A stretch of DNA of 64,000 nt from Uloborus plumipes (GCA_038373865.1 JAXGGA010003908.1:1-64000), one strand, 5' to 3'. Counted from the first letter of the stretch, positions 1 through 11,353 are shown. A program made the numbers and translations. Notes: generated by a model not told the origin, from the sequence alone.

Positions 1-327
1 TAATCCCTAAAAAATTTAGTGTCGTAATTAAAAATGCATTTAATTATTACCATCTTCATTATAAAGCAATTACATTTTAATATTCAAGAGCGAAGACAAA
101 GATACTCTTTTTAAAGTGTTAAGAGAAATTTTTTGCTGGAAAATCGTTATAACTATGCCATGTACAAAAAATATTGAGTAAATAAAGGAAACAAAAAAGA
201 TCCCAAGTGTGACGAAATATTTTTTGTGTATTATTTTTAGTCATTTGTTTTGCTATTATTTCATAACATTCTTCCATACCGACAGTGATAATTACGATAG
301 AAAATAAAATTAATAATTTTTTCCCTC

Positions 328-435
328 CCCAAGTAGCACACTACGTTTTTCTTAAAGTTGTAAAATGGTTATTAACGTTGTGACAACCGCTGAAAAACGT
401 TTATAAAACGTTTAAAGGTTATTTGTGCTACCTGG
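328..435. mobile_element. Short MITE, CCCAAGTAGCAC family, copy 1
   Basis: It begins CCCAAGTAGCACA and ends TGTGCTACCTGG, giving imperfect terminal inverted repeats of about 13 bp around roughly 108 bp. The interior (AACGTTGTGACAACCGC, then CGTTTATAAAACGTTTAAAGG) matches the copy at 24504-24607 almost throughout. No coding capacity. The superfamily is not assigned. Confidence 0.75.
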
Positions 436-604
436 TTCTGGAACACATACCTTTAATGCGGAGTGTACCTGAACACACAATTTTCAAACAACTTAGAAGA
501 GGAGCATACATTTGTCTTTGATTACTTTGGCTTACTCCGCAATGTTTGCTTTTCGAAAACATGTACCATTAGTAATCTAATTTCCCAAGTAAATATTCAC
601 TGGG

Positions 605-670
605 GGGTGTGGTGACCCAAAAGGTAAGGCGTCGGACTCGTAACCAGACGGTCCCGGGTTCGATTCCAGC
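605..670 (+). repeat. tRNA-Thr(CGT)-derived SINE head, 5' part
   Basis: A tRNA-like segment with anticodon-loop sequence CTCGTAA and a perfect B box GGTTCGATTCC at 658-668; the A-box region (TGGTGACCCAAAAGG) is degenerate. The anticodon stem has mismatches and no acceptor stem closes, so this is not a functional tRNA. The unit is broken just after the B box by the transposon at 671-2134 and resumes at 2135 with a repeat of GATTCCAGC. Confidence 0.6.
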
Positions 671-2134
671 TAGGGTTGGGTTTTTGACGTCAAAAACCAG
701 TTTTTGACATGACACGTCGAAAACCTGTCAAAAACGTCGAAAACCTGTCGAAAACGTCAAAAACCTGTCTAAAACTCAAATACAGTGGTTATTGAGATTT
801 TTTATAAACATGTAAGGTTTCTCATCCTGAAAAATATTAAATAAAATTTATGCATCTTATCAATCAAGTTTAATAAACATTAAATTAATAAATTTAGTGA
901 AAATTATTTCTCATTCTTTTAAACTAACTTGTTTTGCCGTGAAAAAAGTTAAATATTAAAACTCAAATCCAGCTTTTGAAGTAGTTTTGTTTAAATGTTT
1001 TTATAACTATCAATTAGTTATCTTATCAATCAAGTTTAATAAAAATTAAATTAATAAATTTAATGAAAATTAATTCATATTCTTTTAAATTAACTTGTTT
1101 TGGAGTGAAAAAAAAGTTAAATATTAAAACTTAAATCCAAATTTTAGAGTAGTTTTGTTTAAATGTTTTAGTAACTATCAATTAGTTATCTTATCAATCA
1201 AGTTTAATAAAAATTAAATTAATAAATTTAATGAAAATTAATTCGCATTCTTTTAAATTAACTTGTTATGCCGTGAAAAAAGTTACAAATATTAAAACTT
1301 ACATCCAGTTTTTAAAGAAGTTTTGTTTAAATGTTTAAAAACTATCAATTAGTTATCTCATCAGTCAAGTTTAATAAAAATTAAATTAATAAATTTAATG
1401 AAAATTAATTCTCATTCTTTTAAATTAACTTGTTATGCCATGAAAAAAGTTAAAAGTATTAAAAGTTAAATCCAGTTTTTAAAGTAGTTTTGTTTAAATG
1501 TTTTAATAACTATTAATTAGCTATTTTATCAATCTAAAAATCTTTACATCAAAGTGATTTTTTTTTATTTTGAGTAAAAGCAAAACGAAATTAATTAGTA
1601 CTCAGTGTACAAATCTGCTAAATACTTTTGATCAAACTATTTTATTTGTTTATTTATTAGTTAAAATTTATTATTTCAAATTAAAATTTAAAAAAAATCA
1701 CTTGTAAAAATTTATTAAGTATACCCAAGACACACAGCACTTAATTAATGTACCCACTTCATTTTTAAAATAAAAAAAATCTGTTACAGTAATTCCTCGA
1801 AGCAATAAAGCAAGCATATGTTTGATTTTTTAAAATGCTAGTTACCATTATTTACTTCCGAGCCCCTTCAATTATGATTAGGATTGCTTATTACACTTTA
1901 TTTTAATAACCTAAAACTCCAAAAGTTTACTTCAGTGTCTGAAATCAGAAATGGTCAAATTCATTTGAAAATGTATTTTGATTTTCAATATCAAATTTAA
2001 ACATGTTTTGGACAGAAATTTAGGTTTTTGACACTTATGTCAAAAACCATGTCAAAAAGTGGTTTTTGACATGACGGTAAAAACCACGGTTAAAACCGGA
2101 TAAAACCTCCGACTGTCAAAAACTTGCCAACCCT
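671..2134. mobile_element. Non-autonomous DNA transposon inserted in a SINE, with 9-bp target duplication
   Basis: The left end reads AGGGTTGGGTTTTTGACG. The right end, reverse-complemented, reads AGGGTTGGCAAGTTTTTGAC, so the termini are inverted repeats. GATTCCAGC occurs immediately outside both ends (662-670 and 2135-2143) as a target duplication. Both subterminal regions are packed with TTTTTGAC/GTCAAAAA words (680-775 and 2025-2122). The interior contains a 167-bp tandem array and no ORF. The 8-10 bp duplication would fit hAT or Mutator-like elements; the superfamily is not settled. Confidence 0.75.
845..1535. repeat. 167-bp tandem repeat, four copies, inside the transposon
   Basis: Landmarks such as CAATCAAGTTTAATAAA recur at 861, 1027, 1195 and 1362 (spacings 166, 168, 167). 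Each unit also contains TTAAATTAACTTGTT and TTTTGTTTAAATGTTT. The copies differ by scattered substitutions, and the array decays after about 1535. It is AT-rich with no coding potential. Confidence 0.85.
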
Positions 2135-2200
2135 GATTCCAGCCGATCAAAGATCCTACAACGTCACTAATCGTGACTAGGTAACGTTAAATAATCCTAA
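2135..2200 (+). repeat. SINE remainder after the inserted transposon
   Basis: It starts with the duplicated B-box tail GATTCCAGC and continues CGATCAAAGATCCTACAACG and a CACTAATCGTGACTAGG block. It is interpreted as the body of the SINE whose head is at 605-670. The 3' boundary is not clear. Confidence 0.45.
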
Positions 2201-3286
2201 ATATAGTTTAAAAGAACTAAAATATACTCGCTTAGAATTAATCAAACTACAAAGTAGATTTTCAAAACTATTGAATATCCGCTAAATTTACGTGCACTTT
2301 AATACGTCAACATATAATATAGTTTAGCCTTAAGTATTAATAATACTATTAAATATATTGCTTTTATATTTGTAAAGAGCATGCATTTTATCTTTTATTC
2401 AGAGTTACATACACACATACATACAACAACCCACCATGTGAAACTAATAAAAGCGTATTAAAAAGGGTCATGATCACTAAGTCCTACAAGTGAGTCGATA
2501 CCTATGGGATTCTCACACCTACACAATATTTCCAGCTCCCGTTTCCACTTCACTTGAGTTTTTTATTTCTTTCATGTTAATAGCTATATCTTTACTTTGT
2601 ACATTTATTATTTTGCTATTTTCTATTCATAATTATCTTTCGTAAAAAGGGACAAAGAAACGCCAGCTGTACGTAGAACTCAATGAAAATTTCATTCAAA
2701 TTAAACACACCTTACTCATTTCATTCCAAGGTGTCCCATACCTACCACTGCACCTGGTTTAACCGGTTGGATGGAGCCTTGAGGGCACTCTGATTCTTTA
2801 TCCAAATCAGAAACCGAGCAATCCTTGCTCCAGAATCATCAAAGGCATTAATTTGGAATGGGAACCTGGAGGGCTCTGCAGCCACAGCCGATATTTAACG
2901 GGTCCCAACAACCATTAGTGAACACGGGGATTTATCCACGGTGATTTCTACTGGGTGGTTTCTACACGGTGACTCGATGCTTGCCGGACCTTTGACTGGC
3001 AAAAATCGAATCCGCAAACAAGTCCGACTCGATCTCGATCGGGCTACCACTACCCAACACACCTTACCCAAGTGAAAAATAGTTAATGATTCCACCTCGA
3101 AGCAATAATACAGAGGATCGTTACATTGAAAGTAAATTAAAAAACCGTTGCACTGTAAAACAAAGGAAAGTTTTACATCAAGTTTTGCAGTACTTTATCT
3201 ACCACCGCAGCTGTTAACTTTATCTGAAAGCACTTCGTGCTGTTGTCACGTGAGTCATTTAACCAATGGGTAATGCTTCAGAAAGA
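2201..3286. other. No gene seen; possible decayed element at 2700-3110
   Basis: 2201-2690 is AT-rich with no recognisable feature. 2700-3110 is noticeably more GC-rich and more complex than its surroundings, but no conserved reading frame was recognised on either strand. It may be a decayed transposon body. Confidence 0.3.
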
Positions 3287-3415
3287 AAGGTGGTGTGGGT
3301 ATAATGATGGTGTCATTCGCGATAGATCCTCTATGGCTAACTGGTTTGAGAGATGGCTTGTTTCCCTAGAGACAGTGGGTTCGATTTCCGCCTTTACTTC
3401 GGATAATTTTTACTT
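3287..3415 (+). repeat. tRNA-derived SINE-like segment
   Basis: An A-box-like TGGCTAACTGGT at 3334 and a B-box-like GGTTCGATTTCC at 3378 are spaced as in tRNA promoters. The intervening arms do not form a good cloverleaf. It is followed by a C-run at 3450. Best read as an old tRNA-derived SINE. Confidence 0.45.
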
Positions 3416-3666
3416 CTTTAGACTGTTCAGGATTAATAAAAACCCTTCCCCCCCCCCCCAAAATTGAGCTCATACTAGAAGAGATCGAACAAAGGGTTAT
3501 TTCATAACGTTAATACGTGTAACCTTTTCGAATGCAGAAAAAAAGAGCCTAAAAAATTACAAAATATTTTGTCGGGTGTTTTTCCCCTATAACCTCATTT
3601 CTCGCCTTATAAAAGGAGGTTGGAGGGTATTTGTAACCTTAAAATACGTGTATGCAATGTATAGAC

Positions 3667-5183
3667 CAGGGCTTCCATAACTGTGGTCCGCGGACCCCTT
3701 AGGGGTCCGCCGAGCTTTAGTCGGGGGTCCGCGGTGAATCACGAAAAAAAAAAGGTTTTAAAGCTTTAAAATTTTTTGCTTTTGAAAACCAGAGTTTTCC
3801 TTTTCGAAGTATGCAGTTGCCCTTTATGCCATATTCAATATTTTGAGACAGGTTGCTGCAAGATCATGCGGTCAAACCGTTTTCTGCTCTGACAAAATCG
3901 TACTGTCTGTCATCATGTTTATATGAATATTTGATAGACATGTTAATATGAATATTTGATTGACATGTTAATATGGATATTTGATTGACATAACTTCAGG
4001 CTAAGCCTTGGAAACTACCTTCCAAGATACTTTTAAGACCTCAATTTCAAGAACTTTACCGGAGACGGTCCCCGAAACTTCACTCCCACATGAATTCACC
4101 GTTGATTGTATGGATTAGTGCTCTTACAACTATAATTTCGAAAAATTTCTGGGGAACAGTTACTGACCTCCACTTTCCTTAATATCATCAGGGTTAGTCT
4201 ACGTTTGAAATTGTAAATTTTAATTTTTAAAAATATCCGGGGATCTTTCCTTGCACCCTTTCGTTACCCAAATGGCAGATTCCTACGTTTATAACGCTTC
4301 CATTTCTAAAAAATTTGTGGAGCGCACGAATATCCCTCTTTCCTAACATAACCAAACTCTAAAAGTGCGTTTGAAAAGCTGTAATTTAGCAAATTGCAAG
4401 AAATTATTCATTGAAATTTCAATTAAAAATATTTAAAAAATCCGGCAGATTATCTGCATACCTCATTCAATCTAATTGTTAACAAAAAGATCTTTCAAAA
4501 GAGAATTTTTAAAGCAAGGATTTTGAAAAATCGCCTGATGTGCTGTCTTGGACCTATTGCTCCTCCTATGTCTAAAAAAAGGCCTACTGGCGCGTTTTTA
4601 AGGCTTAAAATTTTAAAATTTTCTGGGAGTGGGTGCCCCAAAAACTGCTCTAACATAGCCACAAATCGTATAAAATTGCGTTTTTTTTTTTTTAAGGTAC
4701 AGTATGCAAAAATTTATGCACTTAAACTAGGTTCATATTACAAATGTAAAAGTGCAGTTTAACTTACGGTCTTTGTTACGAAAGATATATTAGTAAATAT
4801 GAACTTCTTTTTACTGACAAAAGATAAATTTGAATATTTATGACTGTAAAATTGAGATTACGAGCAAAATGCACCATAATTTGTTTTTCTCCCGCTAAAG
4901 TAACCGTCAAGAAATCTAGCCCAGGTCTAGTTTAAGTTAAATTTTCAACTTCATTTACTTTGAGGGGAGTGGGTGGGGTGGGGGGCAAACAATGCCCGCA
5001 TTTGGTTGAAAAAAAATGAATCTCCAACTGGAGGAAAATCCTGCATATGCTACTAGTTGATTTATTTAAAATTCAATTCACTACGAACAAAAATTATCTT
5101 TGCACTTTCTCTGACGACAGGGGTCCTCTCCGAACTTTGATTCATGAAAGGGGTCCGCTGCTTAAAATGTTTGGGAAGCCCTG
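3667..5183. mobile_element. Non-coding hAT-family transposon, 1517 bp, 8-bp target duplication
   Basis: The left end is CAGGGCTTCCATAACTG; the reverse complement of the right end is CAGGGCTTCCCAAACATT. Both ends continue into a GCGGACCCC word. GTATAGAC flanks both sides exactly (3659-3666 and 5184-5191), the 8-bp duplication expected of hAT. The interior has no transposase frame and consists of diverged repeated blocks with words such as CTAACATAACC. A complete, non-autonomous copy. Confidence 0.9.
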
Positions 5184-5191
5184 GTATAGAC

Positions 5192-5940
5192 TAATTATGC
5201 AACTTAAACTGGGTTATAGCATTTAAAACTTGTTTCAACTTTTTGAATCGATTTTTTTTAATATACGAAAGAAAATATGCAAGAAAGTTTTAAATTAAGT
5301 TGCATTTCAGGAACGCCAGCTCAAATCAGTTTTCCTATAAATACACTTATAAAACAAATTTATGTTCTGTCAATAAATTCAAGTAACTCAGTTACGTTTG
5401 AATAGAGATATAAAGCTCCAGAGAATAGACCCAATTCAACCCAAGTTGACGAAACGTATTTGCTCCTAGAGTTGTTCTAACTTTATATATAGTCGAAGAT
5501 AGAACTTCGCCCCACTTTCCCACGCGTATAGTTTTTAATATATTTTGTGAACTTCCCTTTTTACATGTCGCGTAGGTTATGCCTCAGAAATAAAGTTGTT
5601 TTAAATTGAAATACGTTACACATATCAGTTACTAGTCGACTGACGAGAGTTGTAATGCTGTTAAAATAAGTAAGCCGTTCATATTTTTTTATTCAATAAA
5701 CTCTATCGTGTGCATCAATTTTTATGAATTTATTCAAGCACTCGAGCTCTTGATTTAAATTTTCATTTTCTTTCTTAGCCTTTTTTTTTAAGGTTTTAAT
5801 TATTTTTTCTTAATTTTTTCATTTCTTTGCAAGCTTTTATTTCATACATTTGCTTTTATTTTGTTTTTATTACTTTTATCTACTACTTTTATCATTTATT
5901 TTATTTTTTACTCATATTTATTAACTTAGTATTAGAGAAT
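5192..5940. other. No gene seen
   Basis: AT-rich sequence. 5760-5935 is strongly T-rich on this strand, with alternating TTTTA and ATTTT words. No ORF or element end was recognised. Confidence 0.4.
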
Positions 5941-5947
5941 TGACCAA

Positions 5948-6222
5948 AAGGACAGATCTAGAAATGTTCCAAGGGAGGGGCAATTGATTTTATTACGTAT
6001 CCTTTATTATGCATCTTGGTATATACAACTATTGACCTCGTATGTTTTGGACTTCAATTGCGAAACGTATTCTAAGCAGAGTTCTAAACTTTCCTCCTTC
6101 TAGCATCAAAGATGGTCTTAAAATGCCTTTTTGAACTTCAATGTTGAAAATTTACCAGTAGTGAGGCACTCAACGAAGGGGCAATCTCCCCCATCGCCCC
6201 TCCCTTGTATCTGCCCCTGGCT
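5948..6222. mobile_element. Probable hAT-like MITE, diverged
   Basis: GGACAGAT then CAAGGGAGGGGCAAT near the left is mirrored on the right by CCCTCCCTTGTATCTGCCCC. TTGACCA on the left and CTGACCA on the right could be a decayed target duplication. The termini resemble the better-preserved element at 57168-57416. Confidence 0.45.
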
Positions 6223-6853
6223 GACCAGCTTGTTGAATTTCAAAGTCGTTGAAATGCTTCGTAATATTTAAATGCTTAAAATACTGACACACTTGTATCT
6301 CCAAGTTCTAATCTGTAAATGTTGAAAGGAAACCATCAGGTGATATCAAGATATTAACTTTCCTGAGACACAGACTATTTTATTACCTGACGTAAAAATA
6401 TTATTTCATCCATTTTCTCATAAAATGTTTATTTTGTTTTTAGAATTGGATGCAACTAATCAAATGAAGATTAAATAGACGCTAACAGAAGAATTACTCG
6501 AAAATTAGATGTGAAGATGGCATCGAGGAGAATCACTTTGTTGATAAAGAAATAATTCAGATATGTAGTCTTCTGAGGTAAATAAATTGTTAATTATAAA
6601 TTAAAATTTTATTTATGTTGTTACAGCTGATTTTGTTTTGTTTTTTTCACTCTTTATGCAACTCCAACTTTAGAATATGAACATAATCATGTTGTGAATT
6701 TTTAACTTTAATTTTAAAACGTATAGAAGATATCCTTTAGACTTTCCTTTGCCGCCTTCCCCCCTTTTCTTCGCTCTCCTGGCGTTTCGCTGATCGCTGA
6801 TTGGTCGGTGTTTTCCCGCTTTGTTGTGAGTTCAAGCGCACTCGCCCATTTGT

Positions 6854-6889
6854 TATAAATACCGGGGCACACGTGCTTCGCGCTCAGTT
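6854..6889 (+). promoter_or_regulatory. TATA box and initiator inside the 286-bp insertion
   Basis: TATAAATA at 6854-6861 is followed by the arthropod initiator TCAGTT, with its A at 6886, placing the TATA box at -32. A CACGTG E-box lies between them at 6870-6875. The spacing is ideal for an RNA polymerase II core promoter. A transcript starting here would carry the hammerhead-like motif from about +37. Confidence 0.55.
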
Positions 6890-6921
6890 CTCTTACAGCT
6901 TTCATGTTGTTTGCTGAGCTT

Positions 6922-6970
6922 CTTGCACTGATGAAGGGCTCCATTGTAGCCTTGAAATAGCTATTTGCTG
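6922..6970 (+). ncRNA. Candidate type I hammerhead ribozyme with minimal helix III, core intact
   Basis: CTGATGA at 6928-6934 is followed by a 6-bp helix II (6935-6940 with 6948-6953, one G-T) and GAAA at 6954-6957. Then comes a two-pair helix III (A6957-T6964, T6958-A6963) closed by the AGCT tetraloop, with position 17 = T6965. Helix I pairs T6966, G6967 and C6968 with A6927, C6926 and G6925. All core nucleotides fit the hammerhead consensus. Weaknesses: helix I is only 3 bp before a mismatch, and the cleavage triplet would be AUU rather than GUC. Confidence 0.5.
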
Positions 6971-7031
6971 TACTTTCTACCCTATTTGTGCTTTATTTAC
7001 GTTGATTTTTAACTTCAAATATAGAAGATAT

Positions 7032-7633
7032 GTTTATTTTCCCTTAAAATTATAGAATAAATGTAAATGACAAAAATAAAATTTTTACAAAAAGCGATAA
7101 GTGATGAAGTAGAAGTGACGTTATTGATCGGAGAACATTTGGGCTCAATTTTACAGCGTCTCGACTAATTTGACGCCGTAAAGAAGATGCAAAATCCATT
7201 GTTAGAGTGGCTGTATTGGAGATATTTCGCAAGGTTAACACAAAACCTTATGTTGAGGGACTTTGCCGACACTCTTTGTAAAACAGTTTTTACTCCATCG
7301 ATTCACAACAAACCAGAAAGTATTGATAGTTAAAATGATCTCAAATCTAAAATGTTAAATATTGTAAATGTTAAAAAAGGAATAGTGCAAATTTCATTTA
7401 CCGTCTTGCTCAAAAGGTAACTTTTTCATTAAATTAATCACAGTTACAATCATCATTGTTGTCATACGCTTCAGTTCGCTAAAATTAGTTTCACCTTTTT
7501 GAAAACGGTTAAACAGTATTTTCACTCCATAAAAAAAACATATATTTTTTATGACTCTATTTCTATGTGTTTCTCTTGGAAATATTGCATGAAATTAAAT
7601 TTATTGTATTTGTGCAGCTCATATTATAAAGCA
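7032..7633. other. No gene seen
   Basis: AT-rich sequence without recognisable element ends. Short frames on either strand lack any family resemblance. Confidence 0.4.
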
Positions 7634-7634
7634 A

Positions 7635-8010
7635 CTAGCTTCTTACGCGGCGTTGCCCGGTATTGAATTCTGTTTAACTTATATTATGCTAAAATGAAAT
7701 AGGTGAGCCTTAAATTGATAATTCAGTGTTAATCGTAATCTTTGTTAGAAAATACTCATATTTAAATGCGTTATTTTTTATCAATTTGTTTACTTAAAGG
7801 CTTATCTCTATTACTCTATCTGTTCCAAACTGGAAGAAAAATGCCATTTTGAGACCAAAAATTTAAATTTTGAGCTTTTTGAATTTTTTTTAAACTTCGA
7901 AACCCCCGCCTGTGTGAATTCCAGTGCATCAAGGTACTTCTGTGCCAAGTTCGATGAAACTCCGACGAAAACTGTGGATTTGTATAAGGAATAACTATGC
8001 ATCCATTTTT
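7635..8010 (-). mobile_element. Helitron-type 3' end, reverse orientation, fragment
   Basis: Read on the - strand, the fragment ends GGCAACGCCGCG, a short spacer and CTAG, followed by T. This matches the termini of the Helitrons at 46889-48895 (GCAACGCCGGGC...CTAG). The body out to about 8010 contains GAACTTGGCACAGAAGTACC and similar words, but no recognised 5' end. Confidence 0.5.
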
Positions 8011-8829
8011 ATATATTAGTTTTAAATTACATCGATACGGTGTTTCTAATTTTTTAAGCGTATTTAGATTGTATTAAAACTCCAAAAAGCACAGCGATTA
8101 TTCTTGAATGCAACAAAATGTATGATTACGTTCTAGTAAAATAAGAAACTTTAGTGCCGCTAGAGAAAAATCAAAGTTTTGCAAAATTTTGTTCGAAAGT
8201 ATAAGAAAAACTCAATTATTCTTTAACCTGGGTTTAACTTTTGTAAGAGATGAAGAAATTTCAAGTAAAGGTTACTTACTATTCCTTCGATCCCTAACTA
8301 GTAAAATCCGTAATCCTCCTACCTTGGAGATTTTATGCAAAGCCACTATAAAGGATATAATAGGGGAATGTGGGGTAAAGTGAAATAATGCTAAGATAAA
8401 TTACATTTTTCAAAGCAAATAAATTTGAATTCTGTCTTGAAAAATCTAGTACTAAAAGAGAGGGCAATATTTCATAGAACTGGTACTAAAATTTTATTTT
8501 CGATTTTTAGTTTATTGGTGTGTACTTTAAAATAAAAGAAGAAAATTATCACTTTACTCCATTCATAGAGCAAAGTAGTAATAATTATGTTTTATCTTTG
8601 GTTTTAAGGGAATATTTTTATTTGAATAAATTAAACAAAATGAATGAATGAACGAAATCATGACAATTAATGAAAATCATGAAAATTAATGAATTAATAA
8701 ATAAAAAATAAATTATTGAATGATTAGATAAATATGTACACATAAATGAATAAACAATCAATCAATATGTAAATAAATTAATAAAGGAGTAAATAAATAA
8801 ATAGAGAAACTATTTCACTTTTCTTCTCA
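8011..8829. other. No gene seen; AATGAATGA-rich stretch
   Basis: Mostly AT-rich. 8640-8810 is a degenerate simple-sequence region of (AATGA)/(AAATAA)-type words. No ORF of note. Confidence 0.4.
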
Positions 8830-8831
8830 TA

Positions 8832-10384
8832 CACTAGGTGGCCAAAAGTATCCGGACACTTTCACAAATTCACATTTTTACATATAGCTGGAGAAATAAG
8901 TGATCAATTGTTCTTTAACTTTAGTCATACAAAATATAGGCTTCACCGAACATTTCCAAGTTAAAATTAAATTACCCTTGCATTTGGGGGACGATAAGAA
9001 GGGGGGTCGAAAGAATAACCGCTTTTTGACCATAACTCTTTGAAAATAGCTCGGAATAAGCTATGCATTTCAGTAATTAATTAGCATACTATGTATAATT
9101 ACTATACAAATTCAAATGAACGCACCACTCTTACTTCCGAAGATATGAAACATTTTTTAAAAAACGGCAATTTTATTTGAAGGGTTTTTGCTCATAACAC
9201 GCAGAGTTTTTGATCAAATCTTATCAAAACTTCAGGAAAGATGACAAAATACAAGAGAAAGAACATACTAAAACGGTTTTTAAAAATATTAAAAATCCGA
9301 TGAGATATGAACGTTAAAAGGAAAAAAAAATTCACGGCGCATGCGCGAACGACAGAAATTTATAACTACAAAAATATTGTAGCCTGGTATATACTGCATC
9401 TTATAAAAAAAGTTCCAGTTGAATATCATGAAAATTGAAAAAGATATCAGCGGTCTAGTGAGCTGTATTTCATTCATTCGCAGACAATACATACATAGTG
9501 AGGGTCTGTCCACAAAGAGCTATTTTTAAAATAAAGGTTATTTCGTCATCGTTCAAAATCAACGTTTCAGGGGGTCTCCGGATACTTTTGGCCACCTACT
9601 TATAAGGTCTTTTTGGCCGAATGGGCGAAATGTGACTTCTATGCCAAATATAAATTTTTAAACAGTATACAATTTAACATTGAAAAATATGCTCGATTGT
9701 CCCCACACAACCCCTCTCCATTTATGAATTGACTGCAAATGAATGAATTACAGCTCACTAGATTGCTGATATCTTTTTCAATTTTTACGATATTCAACTG
9801 GAACTTTTTTTATAAGATGCAGTATACACCAGGCTACAATATTTTTGTAGTTATAAATTTCTGTCTTTCGCGCATGCGCCGTGCAAAATTATTTCCTTTT
9901 AACGTTCATATCTCATCGGATTTTTAATATTTTTAAAAACCGTTTTAGTATGTTCTTTCTTTTGTATTTTGTCATCTTTCCTGAAGTTTTGATAAGGTTT
10001 GATCAAAAACTCTGCGTGTTATGAGCAAAAACCCTTCAAATAAAATTGCCGTTTTTTAAAAAATGTTTCATATCTTCGGAAGTAAGAGTGGTACGTTCAT
10101 TTGAATTTGTACAGTAATTATACATAGTATGCTAATTAATTACTAAAATGCATAGCTTATTCCGAGCTATTTTCAAAGAGTTATGGTCAAAAAGCGGTTT
10201 TTCTTTTGACCCCCCTTCTTATCGTCCCCCAAATGCAAGGGTAATTTAATTTCAACTTGGAAATGTTCGGTGAAGAATATATTTTGTATGACTAAAGTTA
10301 AAGAACAATTGATCACTTATTTCTCGAGTTATATCTAAAAATGTAAATTTTTGAAAGGGTCCGGATACTTTTGGCCACCTAGTG
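8832..10384. mobile_element. Giant fold-back Tc1/mariner-like element made of two inverted copies
   Basis: Both outer ends read CACTAGGTGGCCAAAAGTAT outward-in and are flanked by TA (8830-8831 and 10385-10386). A third terminus in opposite orientation, CCGGATACTTTTGGCCACCT, lies at 9579-9597. The first copy (8832 to about 9599) is therefore nearly complete, and a second, shorter copy (about 9719-10384) lies inverted to it. The arms of about 650-665 bp match almost base for base with no large indels. Short mirror-image frames in both arms have no transposase similarity. No DDE domain is present. Confidence 0.88.
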
Positions 10385-10602
10385 TATATTTGACAAGCTA
10401 CACATTTAAAGCCAAGGCATGCCAAATTTTAAATAACAAAAAATATTGCCTATAACGGCGGTACGTCAAAAATTATAATCTGAAATGTTGATCCCAAAAC
10501 TCATATCATTTTGCAACAGCAAAAATCGTTTTTGATATACCACAAAATCTTGCAATATCAGCATAAAATTTTGAATGAGGCTAGTGATATTATTTCTTAA
10601 CG

Positions 10603-11002
10603 CGGCATTTCTCAACCTTTTTTGAACCACTGACCGGTAGAAGTTCGTGAAAAAAATTCACCGGCCGGTGAGCGTCCTCCCCCCCCCCCCCTTTACGAAA
10701 ACGAAAAATATTAAAGAACTATTACAGGACTGAATTTTCGCGTTTTCTATTACGATGTGCATATAAGAATATTTAAATTTGAAGATAAGCTATTGCGCTT
10801 ATTATGTACAGGGGTAAATTAACCTTTCTGGAAAATCAGAAAATTATGAAAAGCGATCACAAAAGTAATGTAAAAGTATCGCGTTAATGTCATTATTTCT
10901 TTCAGAAGGATTTTTTTAATGAAGCATAGCAAACATCTCTGAGAACAGGTCAAATTTAACACAGATCGGTGCCACTCCGACGGACCAGTGGTTGAGAATC
11001 AC
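10603..11002. mobile_element. Probable hAT-like MITE, decayed
   Basis: The left end has ATTTCTCAACC, then GAACCACTGACCGG. The right end reads GGACCAGTGGTTGAGAATC. These are imperfect inverted repeats of the common CTCAACC/CACTGG hAT terminus also seen at 11661. No clear target duplication. A C-run lies at 10678-10692. Confidence 0.5.
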
Positions 11003-11353
11003 AGCTATAACCTATAGTTAAATATTTTCCATGTGTATAACACCGCAAACAGAGTAGTATAGTTAACATTTTATTTTGCCACACATTCCCTATTATATCG
11101 AAGGAGATTAAAATATATGGGGTACAAATTTTAAGGATAAATTCAGGAACTTGGCATAGCAAAAAAATTCATCGTCATTAAATGATGTCATTAAAGTTTG
11201 GATTTTCAAATTAAGAATTCAGTAACCCCGCTAATACTTCCTAGGACACATTAGAGAAGCAAAGTAGAACCAGATATAAATGCAAGTGCACGAGTAAATG
11301 TAGCAAATCAGAGCTAGAACTATACTCGAGTACAAAAATATGAGGCAGAATAT

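Larger units (their letters stand above)
6734..7019 (+). mobile_element. 286-bp retroposon-like insertion with promoter and hammerhead motif
   Basis: The unit is bounded by exact 12-bp direct repeats TATAGAAGATAT at 6722-6733 and 7020-7031, a target duplication of the length typical of non-LTR or Penelope-type integration. It is far more GC-rich than its flanks. In order it contains an E-box, a TATA/Inr pair and a hammerhead-like fold (separate entries). No ORF on the + strand. A Penelope-like terminal unit or a retrozyme-like element is the best guess from this layout. Confidence 0.65.

Noticed and set aside
605..670. Functional tRNA-Thr(CGT) gene
   Set aside because: Anticodon stem mismatches, degenerate A box and no acceptor stem; the unit is also broken by a transposon.
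845..1535. CRISPR array
   Set aside because: Units of 167 bp are contiguous with no spacers, in a eukaryotic transposon.
6714..6944. 76-codon - strand frame over the 286-bp insertion
   Set aside because: Antisense to the promoter and ribozyme-like fold, with no conserved motif.
6900..6968. Type III hammerhead reading of the 6.9-kb motif (helix III formed with 6906-6910)
   Set aside because: It needs two G-T pairs in a five-pair helix III and a large helix I loop; the type I reading with a tetraloop matches the other copies in the window better.
9289..9927. Two similar frames (about 62 shared residues) in the arms of the fold-back element
   Set aside because: They are mirror images produced by the inverted duplication, with no transposase motif and several frame-neutral differences.
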